14,669 bases of DNA from DASUPK01 sp033856335 (GCA_033856335.1 JAWVFG010000072.1:1-14669), one strand, 5' to 3'. Shown: positions 1-5,555, counted from the first letter of the stretch. The notes: generated from the letters alone by a model not told the origin. Numbers and translations: made by a program.

Positions 1-1187
1 AGCGAGCTGACGCTGGAGCCGCGGCCGCGTCCCGGCGGCAGCAGCCGCCTCGCGGAGTCCGGGCCGCGCACCTCGGCCGCCACCTCGCGGGCCAGCTCCA
101 GCATGTCGTGATGGAGCAGGAAGAAGCAGGAGAGGCGCAGCTTCCTGATCAGCGCCAGCTCTTCCTCCAGTCGCCGCTCGGCCTCGGCGCGGTGCGGCGT
201 CCCCTCGTAGCGGTGGACGATGCGGACCCCGCAGAGCTCGGCCAGGCGCCTGTCGGCGCTCCTGTCCTCGGCGCCCGGGTAGCTGTAGCCGAGCTCCCTG
301 GTGAGATCGAAGCGCAGGCGCTCGGCGAGCCGCGCTGTCTCGGCAACGGCCTCGGGGTGATCGCGGAAGCGCGCCGCCGCAGACATCAAACGGGTTGCGC
401 CTTGCGGCGCACCCTCGCATGCAAGCAGGGTGGAGGTGGAATTGCCGCGGCGGAGCGCCTCGGTCTCGTCCAGCGTCGCCCCCAGCCGCACCGCCACCAT
501 CGCGTCCTGGAGGGCGAGTCGCGAGCGATCGTGGGCGTGGGCGTCACCGGTCGCCACCGTGGGGACGCCGAGACTCTCCGCCAGCGAGGTGAGCCAGCGA
601 TTGCGCGAGCGGTCACGGCGCCAGAGCGGTCGCTGCAGCTCGATCCGGAAGCGATCGGGGCCGAACGCCCCCAGCAGCCGCCGTGCCAGGGCCGCACCGC
701 CGGCCGGATCGCCCCGTTCCCAGCTCCCGGCAACCGCGCCGTCGCGGGCGCAGCCAGAGAGGCAGACCAGCCCCTCGGTGTGGCGATCGAGCTCGTCGAT
801 GGCGACCGAGGGGGGCAGGGGGTCGCGTTGATGCGAGGGTGCGCGATAGCGCAACCCGTTTGATGTGCGGGTCCCGCGATGGGCCTCGGTGATCAGCCGG
901 CAGAGGCTCGCCCAGCCCCTCGCGCTCTCGACCAGGAGCGTGACGTGGACCGGGCGAGGCATCCGCCGCGGCACCTCCACGGTCAGCTCGCAGCCGAGGA
1001 TGGGGCGGACGCCGACCCCCTTGCACGCATGCGCGAACTCCATCGCCCCGCAGACGTTGTCGTGGTCGGTCAGCGCCAGGGCCTCGTGGCCGAGCTCGGC
1101 CGCCGTGGCCGCCAGCTCGGAGGGGTCGGAGGCACCGTCCAGGAAGGAGTAGGCGGAATGGCAATGGAGCTCCGTGAAGCCGGCCAT
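1..1187 (-). CDS. dnaE2: Error-prone DNA polymerase DnaE2, N-terminal part (runs off left edge)
   Basis: This encodes a C-family DNA polymerase III alpha-like subunit for damage-induced mutagenic translesion synthesis. About 395 N-terminal residues are visible. The protein opens with a PHP domain: TELHCHSAYSFLDG near residue 5 (His8, His10), LTDHDN near 40 (Asp41, His42) and GCEL near 65 (Glu67). Further on are GLVCLSGCA, RRGNS, LGYSYP and GRGRGSS, in the order seen in DnaE2 rather than DnaE1. The ATG at 1187-1185 overlaps the stop of the upstream small gene as TGATG, so translation is probably coupled. Two palindromic repeats are carried in frame, giving TSNGLRYRAPSH at residues 108-119 and CEGAPQGATRLM at 257-268. 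Neither fits the family sequence as I know it, and the reading frame stays open through both. The polymerase core lies outside the window, so activity cannot be judged. The family call is confident. Confidence 0.93.
   Translation of the reverse strand, partial: MAGFTELHCHSAYSFLDGASDPSELAATAAELGHEALALTDHDNVCGAMEFAHACKGVGVRPILGCELTVEVPRRMPRPVHVTLLVESARGWASLCRLITEAHRGTRTSNGLRYRAPSHQRDPLPPSVAIDELDRHTEGLVCLSGCARDGAVAGSWERGDPAGGAALARRLLGAFGPDRFRIELQRPLWRRDRSRNRWLTSLAESLGVPTVATGDAHAHDRSRLALQDAMVAVRLGATLDETEALRRGNSTSTLLACEGAPQGATRLMSAAARFRDHPEAVAETARLAERLRFDLTRELGYSYPGAEDRSADRRLAELCGVRIVHRYEGTPHRAEAERRLEEELALIRKLRLSCFFLLHHDMLELAREVAAEVRGPDSARRLLPPGRGRGSSVSS
383..420 (-). repeat. Palindromic element copy A (inside dnaE2)
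   Basis: On the minus (gene) strand this reads ATGCGAGGGT, a stem, a GCAA loop, the return stem, then ACCCGTTTGATGT. It is 38 bases long. GGGTGCGCC pairs with GGCGC-ACCC, leaving one bulged A before ACCC. It is read in dnaE2 as CEGAPQGATRLM. It shares its two ends with copies B-E but has its own stem sequence. Confidence 0.85.
831..866 (+). repeat. Palindromic element copy B (inside dnaE2, opposite orientation)
   Basis: A 36-base copy on the plus strand: ATGCGAGGGT at the left, ACCCGTTTGATGT at the right, and a GCGC/GCGC inner stem with GATA loop and one bulged A. The host gene runs on the minus strand, so dnaE2 reads the reverse complement as TSNGLRYRAPSH. Confidence 0.88.
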
Positions 1188-1459
1188 CAGTCCCGCTGCC
1201 GGAACCATTGATACGAGGGTGCGCGAGAGCGCGACCCGTCCGATGTGGCAGGCTCGCGGAAGACGACGACGTCGCTGCCGTCCTCGAGCACCAGCTCGAA
1301 ATAGCGGCGCCGCAGGGGCCGTTGGGTCCACCATCCATCCTCGACCAGCCATTCCTCGCGAACCGACTCGACCGCAAGCCGGCCGACCGTGCGCGGCGTC
1401 CCATCGGCGTCCGCCTGGACCGGCACCGGCCAGGGTTTGTTGACCCTGCCGGGCCTCAA
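1187..1459 (-). CDS. DUF6504-like small protein of the mutasome cassette
   Basis: A 90-residue protein encoded between the imuB-like gene and dnaE2, the position where actinobacteria often carry a DUF6504 gene. The start chosen is TTG at 1459-1457: it overlaps the imuB stop as TTGA and has GGAGG four bases upstream. A downstream GTG would give a slightly shorter product. The sequence is Trp/Arg-rich with VREEWLVEDGWWTQRPLRRRYFE-type character near residues 32-55, followed by a beta-strand-like LVLEDGSDVVVFRE. The C-terminal QWFRQRD resembles the usual end of this family. One palindromic element encodes TSDGSRSRAPSY at residues 72-83, just before that end. The function of the family is not established; linkage suggests an accessory role in DnaE2/ImuB mutagenesis. 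I assigned the family by recall of its sequence style and context, not by a search. Confidence 0.8.
   Translation of the reverse strand: MRPGRVNKPWPVPVQADADGTPRTVGRLAVESVREEWLVEDGWWTQRPLRRRYFELVLEDGSDVVVFREPATSDGSRSRAPSYQWFRQRD
1211..1246 (+). repeat. Palindromic element copy C (inside the DUF6504-like gene)
   Basis: A 36-base copy, slightly diverged: ATACGAGGGT at the left and ACCCGTCCGATGT at the right, GCGC/GCGC inner stem, GAGA loop, one bulged G in the position where the other copies have A. The host gene on the minus strand reads it as TSDGSRSRAPSY, seven residues before its end. Confidence 0.85.
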
Positions 1460-2691
1460 AGTTCCTCCGGGAACGGCATCAAGACCTCCCGGCGCTCGGG
1501 CACCCGTGAGCCGGGATCGACCTCGAGCACCCGCAGCAGCGAGTCGGGGCCGGCGGCCGTGCGGGTCTGGCGGACCGCCTCGGAGATGCGCCTGCGCCGC
1601 TCCCCCTCCGGACTGGAGAGGGTGAGCTGCTCTCCGGTCTCCGGCCCGAGCGCCATCGCCTCCAGCCGCAGCGTCGCCGCCGGGGCCGGGAGCAGGGTGA
1701 GGTGGGGGAGGAGGGCGTCGGCGAGCCGTGATCGATCCGCGCTGGGCCGCCGCAGCGCGACCTGACGGCGCCAGCCCCCGCCGGCGGCGAGCCGGGCGGA
1801 GAGCCGGAGCGCCCTCAGCGTCCTGCCGCGGCGAGCGCCGTGCGCGAGCAGGCGGGAGATCAGCAGCTCGAGCGCCCTCTCGAGCTGCGGGCCCGAGACG
1901 GCCTCGGGCAACTCGAGCTCGACCGCAATCGGCTCGCGCACCGGCCTCGGCCGCAGCGGCTCGTCGCCGCCGCACGCCAGCCGCAGGGCGCGCAGCCCCA
2001 GCCGCCCGAAGCGATCGGCGACCGCGTCGCGCGGCAGCTCCGCGAGTCGCCCGAGGGTGGAGATCCCGAGCCGCTCGAGCTCGTTGGGAAGGTCGTCACC
2101 GTCTCCGAGCCGCCCGCAGAGAAGCGACACGGGGAGTGGCGCCAGGAACTTCCGCGAGTGTCCCTCCGGAACGACCTTCGAATGACCGGCTGCCACATAC
2201 GCACAGAAGCGGCCGGGGCCCGCGCCGAGACCAACATTTGACGGGTTGCTCCTCGCTCCGCTCGGGGCACCCTCGCACATGCCGAGCTCCTCACGGGCGC
2301 GATCCAGCACGCCCTCGATCCCTCCCCAGAGGCGGCTCAGGCCGCCCGCCTCGAAGAACGCCTCGCCGGCGCGGCCCGACTCCACCTCCGCGCCGATCCC
2401 CTCCAGCCGCCGCAGGGCCTCCTCCCAGGAGCGCTCGGCCCGCTCGGGATCCGGAGGGATCAGCGCCAGCTCCGGACAGCGCGAGAGCGCCTCGCCCATC
2501 CTCATCCCCGGCCGCAACCCGAACCTCTCCGCCGGCCCGGAGACCTCGCCGATCAACTGCGCGGCGCCGGGCTCCGGGGCGAGAGCCGCCGGCCGGTTCA
2601 AGAGATGCGAGGGCGCTCCGACCGGGAGCGACCCGTTTGATGTAGCTGCGATCAGCCGGAAGCGGGGGATCAGGGCGCATGCGACGGGCAT
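1456..2691 (-). CDS. imuB: ImuB-like inactive Y-family polymerase subunit
   Basis: A 411-residue Y-family polymerase homologue. In known mutasomes ImuB is catalytically dead and links DnaE2 to the sliding clamp. The N terminus ACALIPRFRLIAA stands where active enzymes have the DxDxFF metal-binding motif, and GEAFFEAGGL near residue 109 replaces the YSxDE motif, so both acidic catalytic motifs are missing. FLAPLPV near 182, a helix-hairpin-helix-like region (LERLGISTLGRLAELP, 206-221) and a little-finger-like C-terminal half follow. I chose ATG 2691-2689 rather than the longer upstream reading because it gives the family N terminus and lies right after the LexA box. Two palindromic elements are read in frame, at about residues 17-29 and 138-153. 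No recA-like imuA' gene precedes it. The stop overlaps the next gene's start (TTGA). A clamp-binding motif was not identified with confidence. Confidence 0.87.
   Translation of the reverse strand: MPVACALIPRFRLIAATSNGSLPVGAPSHLLNRPAALAPEPGAAQLIGEVSGPAERFGLRPGMRMGEALSRCPELALIPPDPERAERSWEEALRRLEGIGAEVESGRAGEAFFEAGGLSRLWGGIEGVLDRAREELGMCEGAPSGARSNPSNVGLGAGPGRFCAYVAAGHSKVVPEGHSRKFLAPLPVSLLCGRLGDGDDLPNELERLGISTLGRLAELPRDAVADRFGRLGLRALRLACGGDEPLRPRPVREPIAVELELPEAVSGPQLERALELLISRLLAHGARRGRTLRALRLSARLAAGGGWRRQVALRRPSADRSRLADALLPHLTLLPAPAATLRLEAMALGPETGEQLTLSSPEGERRRRISEAVRQTRTAAGPDSLLRVLEVDPGSRVPERREVLMPFPEEL
2234..2280 (-). repeat. Palindromic element copy D (inside imuB-like gene)
   Basis: The longest copy, 47 bases, with an enlarged centre. 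On the gene strand TGCGAGGGTGC stands at the left and GCAACCCGTCAAATGT at the right. GGGTGC pairs with GC-A-ACCC, again leaving one bulged A. The centre can fold further through CC/GG and GC/GC pairs. It is read in frame as CEGAPSGARSNPSN, the same frame as copy A. Confidence 0.8.
2605..2643 (+). repeat. Palindromic element copy E (inside imuB-like gene)
   Basis: A 39-base copy: ATGCGAGGG at the left and ACCCGTTTGATGT at the right. Its inner stem is CGCTCC/GGAGCG, unlike copies A-C, but still complementary, with one bulged A before CCC. The minus-strand host reads it as TSNGSLPVGAPSH, residues 17-29, between the first strand of the Y-family fold and NRPAALAPEPG. Confidence 0.87.
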
Positions 2692-2705
2692 CGAACGTAT
2701 GTTCG
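2692..2705. promoter_or_regulatory. LexA (SOS) box upstream of the imuB-like operon
   Basis: CGAACGTATGTTCG is a perfect CGAAC-N4-GTTCG palindrome, the form LexA binds in Gram-positive bacteria and actinobacteria. It directly abuts the imuB ATG (2691-2689), so bound LexA would cover the start site region; the transcript may be leaderless or nearly so. A TTGACC at 2727-2722 on the minus strand could be the -35, but I cannot assign a good -10. The divergent small gene at 2773 starts 67 bases away and might be co-regulated. Confidence 0.85.
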
Positions 2706-2772
2706 TATACCCGCGTCGAAAGGTCAAGGAAATCGGCTTAGAAATGCCTCCACCGGGAACCCGTTGAGGACG

Positions 2773-2967
2773 ATGCCCAAGCGCGACCCCACAGTTGAGG
2801 AACTGCGCCGCACCCAGCACGAGCGGGCGACCGAGGAGCACGAGGCGATCCCCAGCTCCATCACCCCGGCTGAGGAGCGCCAGCACCGGCGCCGAGCCGC
2901 CAAGTCCGCCTATCTCGAGCGGAAGCTGGCCGACCGGGAGCGCTCGGAGCGCCGCGACGAGGGCTGA
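2773..2967 (+). CDS. Small highly charged protein, unknown function
   Basis: A 64-residue protein beginning MPKRDPTVEELRRTQ and rich in Arg, Glu and Ala, predicted almost entirely helical (EERQHRRRAAKSAYLERKLADRE in the middle and end). It has no membrane segment or Cys. The ATG at 2773 has a GAGG very close upstream; a TTG three codons earlier is the alternative start. It is divergent from the SOS operon, with the LexA box in the shared upstream region. Short charged proteins of this style occur in related actinobacteria, but I do not recognise a named family. Coding status is supported by a clean frame and composition only, so moderate confidence. Confidence 0.6.
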   Translation: MPKRDPTVEELRRTQHERATEEHEAIPSSITPAEERQHRRRAAKSAYLERKLADRERSERRDEG

Positions 2968-3002
2968 GCCGCCTCGCTTGCCGGCATTGCCATGATTGGC
3001 AG

Positions 3003-3512
3003 GTGACGGCTCGAGCGATCGTAGGTCCGGCGGCGGTCTTTGTGGCCGCCGTTTATGTCGCTCTGAGCGCGCTGGCGTTCTCGGGCTGCGGATCCTCAGA
3101 TCGGCAGAGCACGGTCCTGGGCGGCGCGGACTCCGGCGCGGTGCGCGTGATCCGCAGCTGGGCGGACGAGCTGCGCTCCGGGGACGTCCAGGCCGCGAGC
3201 GAGCGGTTCGCGATCCCCACCGTCGTCCAGAACGGGACGGAGCCTCTGCAACTCACGGATCGCCGGGAGGTGGAGGCGTTCAATCAGTCGCTGCCCTGCG
3301 GCGCGAAGCTGACCGACGCCGTGTCATCCGGGAGGTACACGATCGCGACCTTCGTGCTGACCGAGCGACCCGGGCCGGGCGAGTGCGGCAAGGGCGTCGG
3401 CGATACCGCTAAGACCGCCTTCGTCATCCACGGCGGCCGGATCACCGAATGGCGCCGGGTTGTCGATCAGGCGCCGGCCACGGAGCCTCAGAGCACCACG
3501 CCGGTCATCTGA
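3003..3512 (+). CDS. Putative lipoprotein with NTF2/SnoaL-like domain
   Basis: A 169-residue protein with GTG start. Residues 1-28 form a signal peptide with a hydrophobic core (IVGPAAVFVAAVYVALSALAF) ending in SGC, so Cys29 may be lipidated; Phe at -3 makes the lipobox atypical. After a short Ser-rich linker, residues 43-155 have the pattern of an NTF2/SnoaL-like fold: VRVIRSWADELRSGDVQAASERFA at the start, FVLTERPGPG in the middle, and FVIHGGRITEWRRV as the last strand. Such extracytoplasmic domains usually bind small ligands; no substrate can be inferred. CGAKL and GECGK hold two Cys that could form a disulphide. The next gene starts five bases after its stop, so the two are probably cotranscribed. 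No good ribosome site is visible before the GTG. Confidence 0.75.
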   Translation: MTARAIVGPAAVFVAAVYVALSALAFSGCGSSDRQSTVLGGADSGAVRVIRSWADELRSGDVQAASERFAIPTVVQNGTEPLQLTDRREVEAFNQSLPCGAKLTDAVSSGRYTIATFVLTERPGPGECGKGVGDTAKTAFVIHGGRITEWRRVVDQAPATEPQSTTPVI

Positions 3513-3517
3513 GCCGT

Positions 3518-3877
3518 ATGCGGAACGAGTCCTGTACTTGGTGTGGAACCGACGTCGAGCCTGACGACGGCTTCCGCGCCTACCTGATCGCCGCCACAAA
3601 CAGCCCAGCCGCACCCACCGGGGAGCGCCGGGCGGTCTTCTGCCGCCTCGAGCACGTGATCCCGTGGTCGATCCAGGGCGCCCACTGGGACGCGGGGGAG
3701 ATGACCGAGCCGCCATCGCTCGATGACGGCACGACCAGATGCTCACACTGCGACGCCGAGCTCACCGACATCCACGTGCTGCTGGTCCGGCACCGCGGAG
3801 AGCACCGCGTCGCCGACGGGTTCTGCTCCGTCGACCACCTGGCCGAGTGGGCAAAGGCGGGAGGGCGCTGGCAATAG
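3518..3877 (+). CDS. Small protein with two Cys/His zinc-site repeats
   Basis: A 119-residue protein that looks like a tandem of two related zinc-binding modules. Module 1 has Cys6-Cys9 (CTWCG) and Cys42/His46 (FCRLEH). Module 2 has Cys75-Cys78 (CSHC) and Cys103/His107 (FCSVDH). Each is CxxC, a spacer of 24-32 residues, then CxxxH, followed by an aromatic/Trp-containing tail (IPW, AEW). This resembles a duplicated treble-clef-like finger. I recognise similar hypothetical proteins in actinobacteria but no assigned function. ATG 3518 is five bases after the lipoprotein stop; the longer upstream reading would overlap that gene. A DNA, RNA or protein-binding role is possible. Confidence 0.75.
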   Translation: MRNESCTWCGTDVEPDDGFRAYLIAATNSPAAPTGERRAVFCRLEHVIPWSIQGAHWDAGEMTEPPSLDDGTTRCSHCDAELTDIHVLLVRHRGEHRVADGFCSVDHLAEWAKAGGRWQ

Positions 3878-3895
3878 GGAGGTGGTGATCCTCGA

Positions 3896-3907
3896 ATTTG
3901 CGCAAAT
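3896..3907. promoter_or_regulatory. Perfect 12-bp palindrome ATTTGCGCAAAT
   Basis: A perfect inverted repeat 18 bases after the zinc-site gene, at the start of an unusually AT-rich gap. It is followed by repeated CGAATC units (about 3909-3926). It could be an operator for the promoter at 3968 or part of a transcription end for the upstream gene. There is no direct evidence of binding. Confidence 0.3.
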
Positions 3908-3967
3908 CGGCGAATCGGCCGAATCAGCAGATCGCCGCAAAACGCGGGATCTTGCGTTTGCACCCCA

Positions 3968-3995
3968 TTGACCTTGCTGTCGCAGACGCTAGGGT
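3968..3995 (+). promoter_or_regulatory. Sigma-70-type promoter of module I (upstream of MFS gene)
   Basis: TTGACC at 3968-3973 and TAGGGT at 3990-3995 with a 16-base spacer. The flanks and spacer closely resemble the module at 5458-5485: a TTT run before the -35, GC-CTTCGCA-like spacer, and TAGGGTG-TC after the -10. Expected transcript start is about 4002. Confidence 0.65.
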
Positions 3996-4001
3996 GGTCG
4001 C

Positions 4002-4085
4002 ACTTGAGCAAGACAGGTTGATCGAAAGGTCAGTCAGGTCAGTTCAAACAGAGAGGGCCCGGGAAACCGGGTCCTCTCGCTTTGT
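4002..4085 (+). ncRNA. Candidate small RNA or MFS leader RNA (module I)
   Basis: A transcript from the promoter at 3968-3995 would begin with small hairpins (CTTG-AG-CAAG; TGATC-GAAA-GGTCA) and end in a strong one at 4051-4078: a 12-bp stem with one G-U pair and a GAAA tetraloop, followed by GCTTTG. Because the MFS ATG lies at 4143 on the same strand, the hairpin could act as an attenuator in a 140-base leader. The similar module at 5458-5547 has no gene downstream, which favours an independent RNA. No known riboswitch family was recognised. Confidence 0.45.
4051..4078. terminator. GC-rich GNRA hairpin, terminator or attenuator (module I)
   Basis: GAGAGGGCCCGG, loop GAAA, CCGGGTCCTCTC; 12 pairs with one G-T wobble (4057/4072). 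Only a weak T run (GCTTTG) follows, so termination may be inefficient, which would suit an attenuator before the MFS gene. Confidence 0.55.
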
Positions 4086-4116
4086 GGTGTCGGATCGGCC
4101 GATGAGTCGGCGCCGT

Positions 4117-4128
4117 CTGACCGGTCAG
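4117..4128. promoter_or_regulatory. Palindromic candidate operator before MFS gene
   Basis: CTGACCGGTCAG is a perfect 12-bp palindrome ending 14 bases before the MFS ATG. A further TGACCGG half-site lies at 4134-4140, next to the start codon, and ATCGGCCGAT (4094-4103) is another palindrome just upstream. The arrangement resembles operators of TetR/MarR-type regulators that control efflux genes, but no such regulator gene is in the window. Confidence 0.4.
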
Positions 4129-4142
4129 TAGGTTGACCGGCG

Positions 4143-5420
4143 ATGCCGACCTCTCGCTCGATCCAGCGCACCTACCTCCTGCTCATGCTGGGCAACACGC
4201 TGGCGGCATCGCTGATCTGGGGGATCAACACCATCTTCCTGCTCGACGCCGGCCTCTCGAACCTACAGGCGTTCGCGGCCAACGCATTCTTCACGGGAGG
4301 GATGGTCATCTTCGAGGTGCCGACCGGCATCGTCGCGGACACGATCGGGCGACGCACCTCATACCTCCTCGGCACCCTCACGCTGTCGGCGGCGAGCCTG
4401 TTCTACGTCCTGCTCTGGCAGATCGAGGCGCCGTTCTGGGAATGGGCGATCGCCTCGCTCCTGCTGGGCCTCGGCTTCACCTTCTTCTCCGGCGCCGTCG
4501 AGGCGTGGCTGGTCGACGCGCTGACCGCCACGGGCTACACGGGCAAGTTGGAGGCCGTCTTCGGCCGCGGTCAGATCCTCACCGGGGTGGGAATGCTCGG
4601 GGGCTCGGTGGCGGGAGGCTTCATCGCCCAGCAGATCAGCCTGGGCGCTCCCTTCGTGCTGCGCGCCGCGATTCTGCTGGTGATGTTCGTGGTCGCGTTC
4701 AGGCTGATGCACGACGTGGGGTTCACCCCCGAGAAGAGAGGAAAGCCCCTGGCGGATATGAGGAAGGTCGCCTCGAACTCCATCGAGTACGGCTGGCGAG
4801 TCCCGGCCGTCAAGTGGCTGATGGTCGAGGCCCTCTTCACCGGCGGCGTCGGGATCTACGCCTTCTATGCGCTGCAGCCCTACCTGCTCGAGCTCTACGG
4901 CGACCCGCACGCGTACCAGATCGCAGGGCTGGCGGCCGCGATCGTGGCGGGCGCGCAGATCCTCGGGGGGATCGCGGCACCGCGCATCCGCGGGCTCTTC
5001 CGCCGCAGGACCTCCGCGCTGCTCGTGATGGCGGGTCTGAGCGTGATCACGCTGGTGATGATCGGATCCATCCAGAGCTTCTGGCCGGTGATCGGATTCA
5101 CCACGATCTGGGGGTTGCTGTTCGCGGCGACGATGCCGATCCGGCAGACCTACATCAACGGGATGATCCCGTCCCAGCAGCGCGCGACGATCCTCTCCTT
5201 CGACTCGATGATGTCTTCCACCGGCGGGGTCTGGGCGCAGCCCGTGCTCGGCAAGGCCGCCGATGTGTGGGGCTACGCGCAGTCGTACGTGCTCTCGGCG
5301 GGGATCGCGGCATTCGCGCTGCCCTTCATCGCCCTGTCCAGGCGCCAGGATGCTCCCGCCGACACGCTCGACCTGACCGAGGCCGAACCCGAGGCCGATC
5401 CCGCCCCGCAGCCGGCTTGA
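4143..5420 (+). CDS. Major facilitator superfamily transporter
   Basis: A 425-residue polytopic inner-membrane protein. Residues 10-405 hold about 12 hydrophobic helices in two halves, with a charged central loop around 190-220. The MFS loop 2-3 motif appears as PTGIVADTIGRRTS at 60-73 (Gly62, Asp66, Gly69, Arg70-71). It is probably a proton-driven exporter of a small molecule; no substrate can be named. The C terminus is acidic and Pro/Ala rich (EAEPEADPAPQPA). ATG 4143 gives a normal N terminus; no clear ribosome site precedes it. A hairpin-containing leader and a palindromic operator candidate lie upstream, and a second hairpin module follows, so the gene may be conditionally expressed. 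It is a single-gene unit, convergent with the hydrolase gene. Confidence 0.9.
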   Translation: MPTSRSIQRTYLLLMLGNTLAASLIWGINTIFLLDAGLSNLQAFAANAFFTGGMVIFEVPTGIVADTIGRRTSYLLGTLTLSAASLFYVLLWQIEAPFWEWAIASLLLGLGFTFFSGAVEAWLVDALTATGYTGKLEAVFGRGQILTGVGMLGGSVAGGFIAQQISLGAPFVLRAAILLVMFVVAFRLMHDVGFTPEKRGKPLADMRKVASNSIEYGWRVPAVKWLMVEALFTGGVGIYAFYALQPYLLELYGDPHAYQIAGLAAAIVAGAQILGGIAAPRIRGLFRRRTSALLVMAGLSVITLVMIGSIQSFWPVIGFTTIWGLLFAATMPIRQTYINGMIPSQQRATILSFDSMMSSTGGVWAQPVLGKAADVWGYAQSYVLSAGIAAFALPFIALSRRQDAPADTLDLTEAEPEADPAPQPA

Positions 5421-5457
5421 AAGCCCGCAGATTGCGGAAACGTCCATTTACGCGCCC

Positions 5458-5485
5458 TTGACTTCGCCTTCGCACCGCGTAGGGT
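5458..5485 (+). promoter_or_regulatory. Sigma-70-type promoter of module II (no gene behind it)
   Basis: TTGACT at 5458-5463 and TAGGGT at 5480-5485, spacer 16 bases. It matches the promoter at 3968-3995 in boxes, spacing and much of the spacer. It points into a 60-base interval ending in a hairpin; the next gene is on the opposite strand. Confidence 0.6.
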
Positions 5486-5491
5486 GCTCCT

Positions 5492-5555
5492 TAATGGAAC
5501 AAGGGCAACCTTGTTCTTAGGGAAGGCCCGGGCAACCGGGCCTTTCCGCTATTTC
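5492..5555 (+). ncRNA. Candidate small RNA, two GNRA hairpins (module II)
   Basis: From a predicted start near 5492 the RNA would contain GAACAAGG-GCAA-CCTTGTTC (5497-5516, a perfect 8-bp stem) and then the 12-bp hairpin at 5520-5547, followed by GCTATTT. The final hairpin shares the CCCGG-GNAA-CCGGG core with module I. The alternative is that the hairpins only serve as a shared terminator for the two convergent genes; the promoter argues for an RNA gene. Confidence 0.5.
5520..5547. terminator. Hairpin terminator between convergent genes (module II)
   Basis: GGGAAGGCCCGG, loop GCAA, CCGGGCCTTTCC; 12 pairs with one G-T wobble (5522/5545). It lies just past the minus-strand hydrolase stop and 100 bases after the MFS stop, so it may terminate from both sides. 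Confidence 0.65.

Noticed and set aside
613..1404. Minus-strand open frame that reads copy B as HIKRVALSRTLAS
   Set aside because: It is out of frame with dnaE2, whose PHP motifs lie in the neighbouring frame; this is a shadow.
2154..2184. Possible sixth, diverged palindromic element in the imuB-like gene
   Set aside because: It has GCGAG and an ATG at similar spacing, but the encoded VVPEGHSRKFLAPLPV agrees with the normal family sequence, so it is likely native.
383..2643. CRISPR array
   Set aside because: The repeats are irregularly spaced by hundreds of bases, in both orientations and inside genes, with no uniform spacers or cas genes.
4359..5447. Long open frame antisense to the MFS gene
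   Set aside because: Low-complexity His/Arg/Glu-rich translation typical of a GC-rich shadow; the sense frame encodes a clear transporter.
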